DNA of 64,000 nt from Pempheris klunzingeri. Its lineage: Eukaryota > Chordata > Actinopteri > Acropomatiformes > Pempheridae. The position numbers and the translations under genes are program-made. Shown here piece by piece: positions 34,901-45,170 of this stretch (positions within the stretch are counted from its first letter, which is position 1; each line of letters starts with the position of its first letter). The notes below the pieces were generated by a model that was given only the letters and a program-made list of their open reading frames with translations, had not been told where the DNA came from and made no database searches. Location: assembly GCF_042242105.1 (NCBI RefSeq), contig NC_092034.1, forward strand, positions 16,997,644 through 17,061,643. The letters are read 5' to 3'.

Positions 34901-37900
34901 CATCACTTGAAGCACACATCATTCAGATGATGTATAGGGACAAAGGACCGCTTGTAACTAAAACTTTTCATTCCACAAATGTCTGTTATTCAAGGGCTTT
35001 TCTCACAGCTAACAAATGTTCCTGGGGTTTTCAGGGTTAGGGTCCATTTTAACAACGAGTGGTTACCACTGTTGGCATGAAACAACAAATGATCCTGAGT
35101 CTCAGCTACTGGCCTACTGTGAGCCTCTCATGGGAGCTCCTCACTGCCGCTGCTGTCAAATGGGGGAACAGACACACATGCCTGGTGTTCAGATGCTTTC
35201 AAAGTTGAGACACTGTTTGCTAAATGACAAGATAAATAGACATTTCTTTTAAGGACCCTTCTCATAAACACAACCACCCCTTAATGATGATTACCCTTAT
35301 CATCATTAAAAGGATCCATCCATTGTCTATACCTGGAGCCAACCCCAGCTGGCACTGGGCAAGAGGCAGGGACTGGTCACCAGTCAATCACAGGTCGACA
35401 CATAGAGACAGACAACCACTCACACCTGCTGGGAGTTTAGAGTCACCGATGAACCTGGAACCTTCTTTCTGTGGGGCATCAGCACTAACCACTGCAAACC
35501 TCAGGATCATGTCTTAGGCTGTTGCTCTTTCTAAACTCTGTCCTGCTCCCTCACACTGCCTCCGTGTACGACCCAATCAGTCAATGCTGCATGCAGCACA
35601 TTCAGTATTACCTACTTATTACAACACTGGCTGTGTGCTATACTGCCACACAGATGTTGCAGATGCTACAGTATGTACCATCAGTGCACATCACCTGGAT
35701 GTTTTTCTGGGAAAGCCGACTGTTGCACTCTCCGTGTCTGTCTTTCTGCCGGGCCTTTAACCTGGCCCTTTGCTGCCTCTTCATCAGCTTCCAGTACTCC
35801 CTCTTCCTCTGGAGGCTGGTCATACCGCTGTGCTCACCCGCCACACTGCGGTATCTTTGTGCTGATGGCGAGCTGCTGTTCCAGCATTGTTCTTGTGCCT
35901 GACACTGTTGTTCACATTGCTGCTGTGGGTGGAGTTTGTCCACAGTGGGCGGCTGGGTGGCGGGCAGGTGGTGGAGCTTTGGCGGCTCTGGGGAACAGCC
36001 GTTCTCATGACTTTCTGTTTTGGTGCAAAGCCTTTGGGTTCTGTGAGGTGAGGGCGGGCTGCCAGAGACTGCCATGAAGGGGTTAACTATGAAGTTGGAA
36101 GAGGTTTGGGATGAGTGGTCACAGGTGGGATGCAGGACTACCTCACTGGAGGTAGAAAGAGGTGGAGGTGTGTCACCACTTTGTGACGAGTCCTTGAGAT
36201 GAGGGCTTGGTGAACTGGATTGTACCAAGGCATCAGTCTCTGACTGCCAGCTCTTTATCTCCAGGGTCAGGTCAGCAGCGATAGGAGCCACCTCATCTTT
36301 CTCAAAAAAGAGCTGAGGTAAATTTGGCTTCATCTCCTGCTCTGAAGCCTCTTCCATAGACTCTATTTTAATCTCAGTCTGCTCATTGTTACACTCCATC
36401 ACTGTGCTCAGGGATTCTTCCAGAAGTTTCTTCATGGAGGCCACGGCTAGCAGAGTAGTAGCTTGGCTGTCTGCATTCAGAGCTGGGTCACACTCTGGCT
36501 GAGGCGCTGGAGGTGGTGTTGGGGAGGTTGGGGGTTTGATTTCTGGACAGATGGCTTGTTCCGGTTGTGAATTGAGTTGAACTGCTGGCATAGACTCAGT
36601 CTCTTGTTTTATCTCATTTGCATGTGGTGTGACAGGCACGCTGTTTTTGGGGAGAGGTTGTGCATCTCCTGTACGGTTGGCCAGCCTTCCTGACTGCGGT
36701 CCAGGGGTTACTGCTACTGGCCTCTGGGCCTTCCTCCTCTGTAAGGCCGCATTAGCCCTCGTCTGTAAGACGCCTTGCCTCAATCGCGCAGCACAAGCTG
36801 CTCGCTGCTCTCGTTTCTTTATTCTCCAGTACTCCCTCTTCTTTGCCATCCTTTCCTCCTCTGTCAGGCCTGGATCCAGAGAGAGTGCCGATAGTGATGG
36901 GGCACTGCTTGAGACGGCCATTTTCATGACGCAGCCACCGAGGGTCGAGTCTGCTGCCGATCCTCCAGAACCGGCGCTGCGAGGGCTCTGAGGATGAGTG
37001 AGTGTCAGCTGGCACGTTTGAACTGCTAATGAGTGGGAATTAGGACCAGCTGTGCTTTCAAGTTGAGTCCTTGGTCTGATTGGCAGCAGCCTCGGTTTGT
37101 TGACCAACTGACCAGCAAGTGGAAAAGAGACTCTGACCTGAGGTCGGCGGGGTGGGGGTGCGGGCTGGTTTACCCGAATGGGAGCGGTACCTCTCCCTTT
37201 AGAGTCATGCTGATGTTTAGTGATGGGGGTATTATCACGGACTACATCAAGCTCCGCTTCATTTCTGTGTACTGCTGAGCTGTGGTCTGTGGGGGTCTGG
37301 GGAATGTTAACGCTCACTGTCCCGTCCTCTTTGATGAACCCCCCAATGGTCTCAGAGGTGTCGGTAAGGCTGCTTCCTGCTGACTGCGTCAGCACTCTGG
37401 CCCTCCTCATCTCCTCTAGGATCTTCTGGTAACGTTTCACTCTTCGCATTAGAGAGTCCCTCTCCTTCAAGCGAGACTTCACCTCCATTGACAGCTTAGC
37501 TCGCTGTTCGCGCTTTTTAATCCGCCAGTACTCTCGCCGTTTGGCTATTATCTGCTCAGGTGTGTCGTTGGGGTCAATTTTGGGGATATTTCTGGTACCA
37601 AAGACTGAGGCAAGAGATGGGGATTTACATCTGATGTTTCTTTGAGTCATGAAATTCTTCTGGGCTTCGATGAACCTCTGTCTCGGTGTTTTACATCGTG
37701 CAATGCCTCGGGTAACATTGGAAAAATGTCCATAACTTGGAAGCCTTCTGTGTGACTCCCCTGGCTTTTTCACTGAAATCTCACCGGATGGGATGGCTGT
37801 CAGCATTGTCCTTTTCTCACGTGGATTTTGTACTTTTATCTGATCTGTTTGCAGGTTGACTGGAGCTAAACTTCCTGCCACACCATGCAGTTTATCATTT

Positions 37901-38997
37901 ACCCTTTTGGCAGATGGAAATGAAGTTTTGACTCGAGTTGTACACTGCCCCTGGCCTACTCCTCTCAAAGCTGACTGAGATGAAAGATTCTGAAGAATCG
38001 TGGCACCCAAAAATCCAGTCTTTTGTGCCGTTTGCCTCTGTACCGTCATCTCTCTGGCTTTAGCTATCTGAGCTGCCACCTTTGCTCTCTGCTCTCTCTT
38101 TTTGATTCGCCAGTGCTCTCTGCGCCTGGCTGCTCTCTCCTCCTCTGACTCCAGGGAAGGTTGTGAGTTTCCATCACCTTCAGGCCCCTGCGAGGTGACC
38201 AAGGCACACTTTGTTCCACTTTGAGGTGTTGTGTTTGCTGCTTTGCCCTCCGTTTTAATAGAAACAGTGGCACGAGGAGGAGACACGAGAATCGTACCTG
38301 TGGTCACATTGGTCGGTAATGGTTTGGGCTGAATGCGTAATGAAATGTGTCCCTTCTGTTGCGTTTTGGGGACTGATGCGCCCTGCATAGACACACGTGG
38401 CTGAGGTGCTGTTTTAGCGGAGCTGCCATTGGTAATTCTGGTCGCTGTGACTGGAGGCACTGAGGAACTGGTGTTCAGCTGGAATCCACCTGCTGTGGGT
38501 GAGGTAACGGCTCTGCTCACAGCACCCGATGCTGTTCTGCTTCTCTCTGCGGCTGTGTTGCCCTCAGCAGCTTCGGCTGACATGGAACATGATCCTGGCG
38601 ACTGAGGCAAGACCTTGTTGAGCTTCATTGTCTGGAGCCACTTCTCCTTTTGGCTTTCAGTTGCTTCAGCTGAGCTGTCCCCCACTGAGTTTCCACTCTG
38701 CGAAGGAGAGACATTGGCTGTTTTGAGTGACTCATCTTTACTCTGTAATGGAGGAGAAAAAGCAGCAAAGGAGGGGGATAAACTGGGATTCACCACTGCA
38801 GGGGCATTTAAATGTAGCAGCTTTTTCCCTCGACTGTCTTGCACTGGCCTGCCTCTGCGCTCCGACAGTCTGGCCCTCTGCTCTCGTTTCTTGGTTCTCC
38901 AGTATTCTCTCTTTTGGGCGAGGGTGGCGTCATCATATTCTGAGGCAGGCCTGTAGCGGTGGGATGCTGAGTCACCTTTACCTTTTGCAGTTGGCAT
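31934..38997 (-). CDS. SPINDOC-like protein: SPIN-DOC zinc finger plus six KREYWRxKKREQRA modules
   Basis: Five coding exons with GT-AG borders and matching phases: 38997-35695, 34582-33860, 32734-32682, 32590-32118 and 31950-31934, about 1522 residues. Residues about 1445-1500 form a SPIN-DOC-type zinc finger (LMDYDPLNQLLVCMVCGEQQ, then RAHIDETHPHTL, ILEAWDEQ) with spacing C-x2-C-x14-H-x4-H, as in SPINDOC and ZFTA. Six copies of a basic module lie near residues 29, 294, 490, 722, 1069 and 1298. Between them are Pro-, Ser- and Gln-rich low-complexity linkers and three SUMO-consensus sites (IKTE, IKQE, IKIE). An in-frame TGA 27 nt upstream supports the chosen ATG. Human SPINDOC, which docks on the histone reader SPIN1, is much shorter as I recall it, and I do not recall these modules in it. 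Placement beside zfta suggests orthology, but the name stays provisional. No biochemical function is shown by sequence. Confidence 0.85.
32118..32590 (-). CDS. SPINDOC-like exon 4 (SPIN-DOC zinc finger)
   Basis: 473 nt, acceptor TTTCACAG, donor GTACAG. An acidic segment (SSDESEFLLADYENNNGEEG) is followed by WRNRYLMDYDPLNQLLVCMV and the CxxC...HxxxxH finger, then LEPGEQQRILEAWDEQVSQR. The HPHTLTLEPGEQQRILEAW stretch closely parallels HPHTLDLSPSEKSNILEAW of human SPINDOC, which is the main basis for the SPINDOC assignment. Confidence 0.92.
32682..32734 (-). CDS. SPINDOC-like exon 3 (53 nt)
   Basis: Short acidic exon QDSSQWGNSSEDSGHLL, phase 0 in and 2 out, donor GTGAGG. The acceptor is a tandem CAGCAG, so Gln may be included or skipped (32734 or 32731). 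Confidence 0.7.
32880..32950 (+). mobile_element. degenerate tRNA-SINE head
   Basis: GCTGTGGCTCACAGGTAGAG and GGTTCAGTCCCCAGCTCTGC resemble the tRNA-like head of the SINE at 27045. Body and tail are not recognisable. It lies in a SPINDOC-like intron. Confidence 0.5.
33340..33600 (+). repeat. dispersed fish repeat (CCGCTTATCC...GGAAGAAGCCGGAG type)
   Basis: Contains CCGCTTATCCTTAAGGGT, GACAGACAACCACTCACACT, GTCTTTGGACTGTGGGAAGA and GAGAACATGCAAAGTCCACA, a widespread interspersed repeat in percomorph fishes. Partial copies lie at 35312-35480 and 62530-62725. Class not assigned. Confidence 0.75.
33860..34582 (-). CDS. SPINDOC-like exon 2 (sixth basic module)
   Basis: 723 nt, phase 0 in and out, acceptor GTCTTCCAG, donor GTACAT. 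A Pro/Ser/Val-rich linker is followed by GESEEEFLRRKREYWRIKKK and EQRARKAIRDKG, the sixth module copy at about 33964-34009. Its acidic lead plus basic helix matches the copies in the large exon, supporting one gene. Confidence 0.88.
34583..35694 (-). other. SPINDOC-like intron 1
   Basis: 1.1-kb intron. Apart from the dispersed repeat at 35312, no coding or RNA feature was seen. Confidence 0.6.
35312..35480 (+). repeat. partial copy of the same dispersed fish repeat
   Basis: Shares ATCCATCCATTGTCTATACC, AGGCAGGGACTGGTCACCAG, AGACAGACAACCACTCACAC and GAGTCACCGATGAACCTGGA with the family; its 3' half is truncated. It lies in the intron between SPINDOC-like exons 1 and 2. Confidence 0.7.
35695..38997 (-). 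CDS. SPINDOC-like large exon (1101 codons, five basic modules)
   Basis: Single uninterrupted 3303-nt coding segment with donor CAG-GTGATG at 35694. Module copies lie at about 38869-38913 (KREYWRTKKREQRAR), 38080-38126 (RREHWRIKKREQRAK), 37495-37542 (RREYWRIKKREQRAK), 36799-36843 (KREYWRIKKREQRAA) and 35762-35808 (KREYWKLMKRQQRAR). Copies 2-4 are preceded by a short acidic stretch (SEEERAA, DTPEQIIA, TEEERMA). Copy 3 is followed by a likely coiled coil (VKSRLKERDSLMRRVKRYQK). A Gln-rich patch (HPQQQCEQQCQAQEQ) precedes copy 5. Confidence 0.9.
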
Positions 38998-39206
38998 GCT
39001 AGCACCAGCTTGGACAGCCCATCAGTTCTCATCAACAGTACTGGCTGGCGCTTTCCTTGTCACGCTGATTCAGTTCATGCCCTCAGTCCACAATCCTCAC
39101 TGCCATTAACTCACATGTTGCCCTCCTATACGATGCTGTACTAGGTGCTTTCGCTCTGCGGAGCACTGCCCAAACCTCTCAGACATCACATCGGTATGTA
39201 GGGGTC
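38998..39206 (-). promoter_or_regulatory. SPINDOC-like 5' leader with small upstream ORFs
   Basis: A good polypyrimidine acceptor (TCTCCTTTTCCGTAG) ends at 39207, suggesting that the exon with the start ATG begins at 39206 and that a non-coding first exon lies upstream. The leader contains an ATG followed directly by TGA and, overlapping it, a 26-codon upstream frame beginning MSERFGQC. A further donor-like GTGAGT at 39115 leaves the exact leader structure open. Confidence 0.4.
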
Positions 39207-40253
39207 CTACGGAAAAGGAGACAATTCTTACTTAGTAATAAACCTGGTATGATGGGCTGCCAGTAGGCAACAATTTATTAAGCAGCTCCTGACTAAATAT
39301 TTTAATAGAATGTATATTTTAAAAGGACTTCCCAGGTCAAAGATATTATACACTCAGTGGCCGCTTTCTTAAGCAAACCGTACCAACAATTCTGTCCCTA
39401 CAAAGATTATGATGCTCAGGTTTTTGTTAACATTGTAGGTATGAATTCAGCCTCACACTCAGTGGTCATAACACAATCCATCAAACAGCCGTGATGTTGT
39501 GTTTCTGTTGGTTCTGTGTTCATCTAACTATATGAAGTTCACCATTGTGCTAACAGTGAATAGTGCACTGGACTGCCTTACACAGAGGGGGGGCTCTAAT
39601 GTTTTGGACACCCAAATGTAGGGCTGCGACTGACAGTACAGTTATCATTTAATCTCCCCATGATATTCTCCAGGTTGTGCTTGATCTATAAAACGTCAGC
39701 TATTCTTAAAAGTCTGTAAAATGGTGAAAATGCCCACAGGCTTTTAGCAGAGTACATGCTGACACGTAGAAAAGCACACATTAGTAACAAACAGTAACAA
39801 ACATGATGATGACGCTGGATGTCTGAACATTACAGTGACCATTAGAAGCTCTGTGACAGCGGACACTTTCTGCTCCACTTTACCTTCAGGGGCTGTAGTG
39901 TGTAAAATAATCAGCCTGTTAACACTGTTTCATTACAGCAAAACACATGATTTACCTGGTGACACACCACATATTTCAAATGTACGGTAGCCTGGCAAGT
40001 AAAACATCAATCCAACATGTAATACTACATGTGTACATCTCAGATGTGAGGCACATGTGGACAGCTGGTTCATATGTGCTTCAACTGACATTAAAATAGT
40101 GTAGAATCATGATTTTCAGATCAGTCACATTTCTAGAGTGAGACATGAAAACAGTGATCACACTTCACATTTGACACACAGGCCGGAGCGGGATCAGTGT
40201 GACGGCAGTTTCACAGGTGCTTCCCCCGGTCAATCAGAGGTGTGAGCTCTGGC

Positions 40254-40780
40254 TGAATAAAAGCTGTGACTGAGGCTAAATAAAGGCTCTGACTGAGACT
40301 GAATAAAGGCTGTGGACTGAGGCTGAATAAAGGCTGTGGACTGAGTCTGAATAAAAGCTGTGGACTGAGGCTGAATAAAGGCTCTGACTGAGGCTGAATG
40401 AGACTGAATAAAGGCTGTGGACTGAGGCTGAATAAAGGCTGTGGACTGAGGCTGAATAAAGGCTGTGACAGGCTGAATAAAGGCTCTAACTGAGGCTGAA
40501 TAAAAACTGTGACTGAGGCTGAATTAAAGCTGTGACTGAGGCTGAACACAGGCTCTGACTGAGGCTGAATACAGGCTCTGACTGAGGCTGAGTAAAGGCT
40601 CTGACTGAGGCTGAATACAGGCTCTGACTGAGGCTGAGTAAAGGCTCTGGACTGAGGTTGAATACAGGCTCTGACTGAGGCTGAGTAAAGGCTCTGACTG
40701 AGGCTGAATACAGGCTCTGACTGAGGCTGAGTAAAGGCTCTGACTGAGGCTGAATACAGGCTCTGACTGAGGCTGAATAA
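40254..40780. repeat. 23-bp minisatellite
   Basis: About 22 tandem units such as GAGGCTGAATACAGGCTCTG plus ACT and GAGGCTGAGTAAAGGCTCTG plus ACT; the left half is more degenerate (AATAAAGGCTGTGGACTGAG). The minus strand gives an open frame with SLSQSLYSASVRA-like periodicity, judged artefactual. Confidence 0.95.
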
Positions 40781-40832
40781 CGGCCAGGGAGAGGACAGGG
40801 GCTGTCCGTCCTCTCCCTGGCCGTTATTCAGC
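40772..40832. repeat. perfect inverted repeat, 25-bp arms, 11-nt loop
   Basis: Arms 40772-40796 and 40808-40832 are exact reverse complements (left arm begins GCTGAATAACGGCCAGGG) around an 11-nt loop, AGGGGCTGTCC. The left arm overlaps the last 23-bp repeat unit; the right arm runs into the CpG-rich segment. Confidence 0.95.
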
Positions 40833-41230
40833 GGGTGCTTGGCCCGGGCCAGCGGCGGACACCCCTCCGCTCCGCAGTGCTCACACACGTCGTGTGTCCG
40901 TGTGGAGCTCCAGGAAGCAGGAAGGAAGCGGAGCGCCGCTGTCCCTTTAAAGCTGTCCCCGCTATCACACTCCGTCTGTCGAGAGCCATTTTTATTCTTT
41001 ATTCCCAGGCTGTGTGACCAGAAACGCGGCGGGACGAGCCCGCCGAGGCTCGCCTCGTTAACACGGAGAGAAAGGCAGCACAACATGGCCACGTTAGAGC
41101 GGAAATGGAGCCTACAGCGCTGTCTCCGTCTCTCTCGGCGGCACAATGGACACCCTCTCCCCCTGTCCTCACGGACTGGCGCCTGTCTGCGGCTGCCGCC
41201 TGACTAAAACCCGCACATTCCCGCCCCAAA
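40833..41230. promoter_or_regulatory. CpG-rich candidate promoter of the SPINDOC-like gene
   Basis: CpG-dense, GC-rich segment (CCCGGGCCAGCGGCGG, GAAACGCGGCGGGACGAGCC) about 2 kb upstream of the SPINDOC-like leader exon, containing CAACATGGCCACG, a match to a YY1-type AANATGGC element. Orientation and transcription start are inferred only. Confidence 0.45.
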
Positions 41231-41424
41231 GCAGCACGCTGCAAAGCTGTGGAACAAAAACATGCATGCTCGTTACCTGGTAGTTACACCTAACTTTCCG
41301 GGACACTTTAGTGAGCGTTTTGGACAGATATTGTGCCAGGACACTGCAGCTACTTTCCGCCAGCCAGCCGGGCTCTGAGGCTGCCTTGACAACGCTCAAA
41401 GTACCAGGATGTGGGACCTGGATG

Positions 41425-41425
<1 letters not shown>

Positions 41426-41466
<41 letters not shown>
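41426..41466. repeat. (GT)n microsatellite
   Basis: About 20 GT units downstream of the CpG-rich segment. Confidence 0.95.
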
Positions 41467-41468
<2 letters not shown>

Positions 41469-41688
41469 ACACAGAGACAGTACAACACCGACCCCCCTCC
41501 CTTTCAGACCCCAAAACATTAGAAAGCAGTGCATGAAAATGGTTTCATTAATCAGCGACTCTCCTCATTAGTTATTACTAATTACCAGACGGATTCAGTC
41601 ATGAAGCCTCCAATAAGACTCATGGAGCTCCAACTGCTGGACAAAGGTCCACTCAATTATTGGCTTTTTCCACAGATGACCTCCATTG

Positions 41689-41690
<2 letters not shown>

Positions 41691-41754
<64 letters not shown>
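41691..41754. repeat. (GT)n followed by 30-nt poly-G
   Basis: About 17 GT units at 41691-41724 pass into a run of about 30 G. G-runs of this length are prone to assembly error and could form G-quadruplex structures. Confidence 0.9.
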
Positions 41755-41756
<2 letters not shown>

Positions 41757-41812
41757 CACGTTAGATTGACATGTGATCTTCACTTGAAGATCACATGTCA
41801 ATCTAACGTGAA
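41755..41812. repeat. perfect palindrome, 27-bp arms, 4-nt loop
   Basis: Arms 41755-41781 and 41786-41812 are exact reverse complements (left arm starts TTCACGTTAGATTGACATGT) with loop ACTT, directly abutting the poly-G run. Confidence 0.95.
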
Positions 41813-41977
41813 TATGACAAGAACTTGAACTAAGTATTGTAGGATTCACCTCAGCAGCACAACCTCTGTCTGGACAGAAACCTTCATAAGATAAGATATT
41901 ACATTGTGAGATGAATAAATATATTGCACAGTTGGTGTACATTATAGTGCTGTTATAATATATATATATATATATAT

Positions 41978-42153
41978 AATATCTGATGCTGCTCATGTGG
42001 GGATTCTTGAATCCTTCATGTTGAATTCCTGAATCGTTGGGTCTCTCTCTAATTAAACAGTTTGGTCTAGACCTGCTCTTTATGGAAAGAGTCTTGAGGT
42101 AACGCTGTTATGGATTGGTGCTATATAAAAAAAGATTGATTGATTGCTTGATT
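41978..42153 (+). mobile_element. L2/Maui-type LINE 3' tail
   Basis: ATCTGATGCTGCTCATGTGG through GGATTGGTGCTATATAAA and AAAGATTGATTGATTGC. It abuts an (AT)n stretch on the left and the 19-bp minisatellite on the right. Confidence 0.82.
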
Positions 42154-42171
42154 GATTGTCAGAGTAGGTGA

Positions 42172-43650
42172 AGTGAGGTCTACTGGGAGCAGAGAGGTCT
42201 ACTGGGAGCAGTGAGGTCTACTGGGAGCAGAGAGGTCTACTGGGAGCAGTGAGGTCTACTGGGAGCAGTGTGGTCTACTGGGAGCAGTGAGGTCTACTGG
42301 GAGCAGTGAGGTCTACTGGGAGCAGAGAGGTCTACTGGGAGCAGTGAGGTCTACTGGGAGCAGTGAGGTCTACTGGGAGCAGAGAGGTCTACTGGGAGCA
42401 GTGAGGTCTACTGGGAGCAGAGAGGTCTACTGGGAGCAGTGAGGTCTACTGGGAGCAGAGAGGTCTACTGGGAGCAGTGAGGTCTACTGGGAGCAGTGAG
42501 GTCTACTGGGAGCAGAGAGGTCTACTGGGAGCAGTGAGGTCTACTGGGAGCAGTGTGGTCTGCACTGGGAGCAGTGTGGTCTACTGGGAGCAGTGTGGTC
42601 TACTGGGAGCAGTGAGGTCTACTGGGAGCAGAGAGGTCTACTGGGAGCAGTGAGGTCTACTGGGAGCAGAGAGGTCTACTGGGAGCAGTGAGGTCTACTG
42701 GGAGCAGTGTGGTCTACTGGGAGCAGTGAGGTCTACTGGGAGCAGTGAGGTCTACTGGGAGCAGAGAGGTCTACTGGGAGCAGTGAGGTCTACTGGGAGC
42801 AGTGAGGTCTACTGGGAGCAGAGAGGTCTACTGGGAGCAGTGAGGTCTACTGGGAGCAGAGAGGTCTACTGGGAGCAGTGAGGTCTACTGGGAGCAGAGA
42901 GGTCTACTGGGAGCAGTGAGGTCTACTGGGAGCAGTGAGGTCTACTGGGAGCAGTGAGGTCTACTGGGAGCAGAGAGGTCTACTGGGAGCAGTGTGGTCT
43001 GCACTGGGAGCAGTGTGGTCTACTGGGAGCAGTGAGGTCTACTGGGAGCAGTGAGGTCTACTGGGAGCAGTGAGGTCTACTGGGTGCAGTGAGGTCTACT
43101 GGAGCAGTGTGGTCTACTGGGAGCAGTGAGGTCTACTGGGAGCAGAGAGGTCTACTGGGAGCAGAGAGGTCTACTGGGAGCAGAGAGGTTTACTGGGAGC
43201 AGTGAGGTCTACTGGGAGCAGTGTGGTCTACTGGGAGCAGTGTGGTCTACTGTGAGCAGTGTAGTCTACTGGGAGCAGTGTGGTCTACTGGAGCAGTGTG
43301 GTCTACTGGGACCAGTGTGGTCTACTGGGAGCAGTGTGGTCTACTGGGTGCAGTGAGGTCTACTGGGAGCAGTGAGATCTACTGGGAGCAGTGTGGTCTA
43401 CTGGGAGCAGTGAGGTCTACTGGGTGCAGTGAGGTCTACTGGAGCAGTGAGGTCTACTGGGAGCAGTGAGGTCTACTGGGAGCAGTGAGGTCTACTGGAG
43501 CAGTGATGTCTACTGGGAGCAGAGAGGTCTACTGGAGCAGTGATGTCTACTGGGTGCAGTGAGGTCTACTGGGTGCAGTGTGGTCTACTGGGAGCAGTGA
43601 GGTCTACTGGGAGCAGTGTGGTCTACTGGGAGCAGTGAGGTCTACTGGGA
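42172..43650. repeat. 19-bp minisatellite, about 78 copies
   Basis: Unit GGTCTACTGGGAGCAGTGA with AGAGA/GTGAG/GTGTG variants; a few 18-bp (one G lost) and 21-bp (TGCACTGGG) units towards the right half. Higher-order alternation of GAGAG and GTGAG units is visible. Open frames across it (Val-Tyr-Trp-Glu-Gln patterns) are artefacts. Confidence 0.97.
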
Positions 43651-44005
43651 GCAGTGCTGCTTGTAGAGTCTGACAGCTGCTGGAAGGAAGGACCTGCGAT
43701 ATCACTCCTTCACACACTGAGGGTGGAGGAGTCTGTCGCTGAAGGAGCTCTCCAGTGCTCTCAGTGTGTCCTTCATGGGGGGAGTGTCGTTCCGTCTCAT
43801 TGATGATAGCTTTGCCATCATCAGGGGCTGGTCCTGAGGGAGGGGGCACCAACTCCAACATTTTTGCAGTGAAATATTCCTAAAATACAGCTAGAGACAA
43901 CAGGGAGTGTGCATGAGAGCAGGCACAGTTAACATGGCTGAAACATGACTGAAGTCATCACAGCCAAAGTTTTCAGTGCTCCGTCTTCTCACCTCATGTT
44001 TCACA
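43651..44005. other. unique spacer between two satellites
   Basis: About 350 bp separating the 19-bp and 7-bp arrays. A minus frame at 43604-43861 has no family resemblance, although the text CTTCACACACTGAGGGTGGA recalls transposon-derived sequence. No gene supported. Confidence 0.45.
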
Positions 44006-44071
44006 TCTCATCTCATCTCATCTCATCTCATCTCATCTCATCTCCTGTCTTCTGTCTCATATCTCATGTCA

Positions 44072-44114
<43 letters not shown>

Positions 44115-44185
44115 ATACCTCATGTCACCTGTCTCCTGTCTCCTGTCTCATACCTCATGTCTCCTGTCTCATGTCTCATGTCTCA

Positions 44186-44219
<34 letters not shown>

Positions 44220-44606
44220 ATGTCTCAGGTCACCTGTCTCCTGTCACCTGTCTCATGTCTCATATCCCCTGTCTCCTGTCTCAGGCCTCCTGTCTCTGAC
44301 CTCCTGTCACCTGTCTCCTGTCTCCTGTCACCTGTCTCATGTCTCATATCCCCTGTCTCATGTCTCAGGCCTCCTGTCTCCTGTCTCCTGTCTCATGTCT
44401 CAGGTCTCCTGTCTCTGGTCTCATGTCTCGGGCCTCCTGTCTCCTGTCTCATGTCTCAGGTCTCCTGTCTCTGGTCTCATGTCTCAGGCCTCCTGTCTCC
44501 TGTCTCCTGTCTCATGTCTCAGGTCTCCTGTCTCTGGTCTCATGTCTCAGGCCTCCTGTCTCCTGTCTCCTGTCTCAGGTCTCCTGTCTCTGGTCTCATG
44601 TCTCAG

Positions 44607-44660
<54 letters not shown>

Positions 44661-44931
44661 ATGTCTCAGGTCTCCTGTCTCTGGTCTCATGTCTCATGTC
44701 TCAGACCTCCTGTCTCTGGTCTCTTGTCTCCTGTCTCCTGTCTCTGGTCTCATGTCTCCTGTCTCATGTCTCAAGTCTCCTGTCTCTGGTCTCATGTCTC
44801 ATGTCTCAGGCCTCCTGTCTCCTGTCTCCTGTCTCATGTCTCAGGTCTCCTGTCTCTGGTCTCATGTCTCCTGTCTCATGTCTCAGGTCTCCTGTCTCTG
44901 GTCTCTTGTCTCCTGTTTCCTGTTTCCTGTT

Positions 44932-44968
<37 letters not shown>

Positions 44969-45170
44969 ATGTCTCAGGTCTCCTGTCTCTGGTCTCCTGT
45001 CTCCTGTCTCCTGTCTCATGTCTCAGGTCTCCTGTCTCTGGTCTCTTGTCTCCTGTTTCCTGTTTCCTGTCTCCTGTCTCAGGCCTCCTGTCTCCTGTCT
45101 CAGGCCTCCTGTCTCATGTCTCAGGCCTCCTGTCTCCTGTCTCCTGTCTCACGTCTCCCGTCTCCTGTCT
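44006..45170. repeat. 7-bp satellite (CTCCTGT family) preceded by (CTCAT)n
   Basis: (CTCAT)n at about 44008-44042 grades into roughly 1.1 kb of heptamers CTCCTGT, CTCATGT, CTCAGGT, CTCTGGT and CTCAGGC, organised in recurring strings of 28-84 bp. The family lacks stop codons, so three long overlapping plus-strand frames (419, 342 and 279 codons) appear open together. Confidence 0.96.

Noticed and set aside
40211..41146. 311-codon minus-strand ORF
   Set aside because: It runs through the 23-bp minisatellite, the hairpin and a CpG-rich segment. The periodic SLSQSLYSASV text is a translation of the tandem repeat, with no splice or family support.
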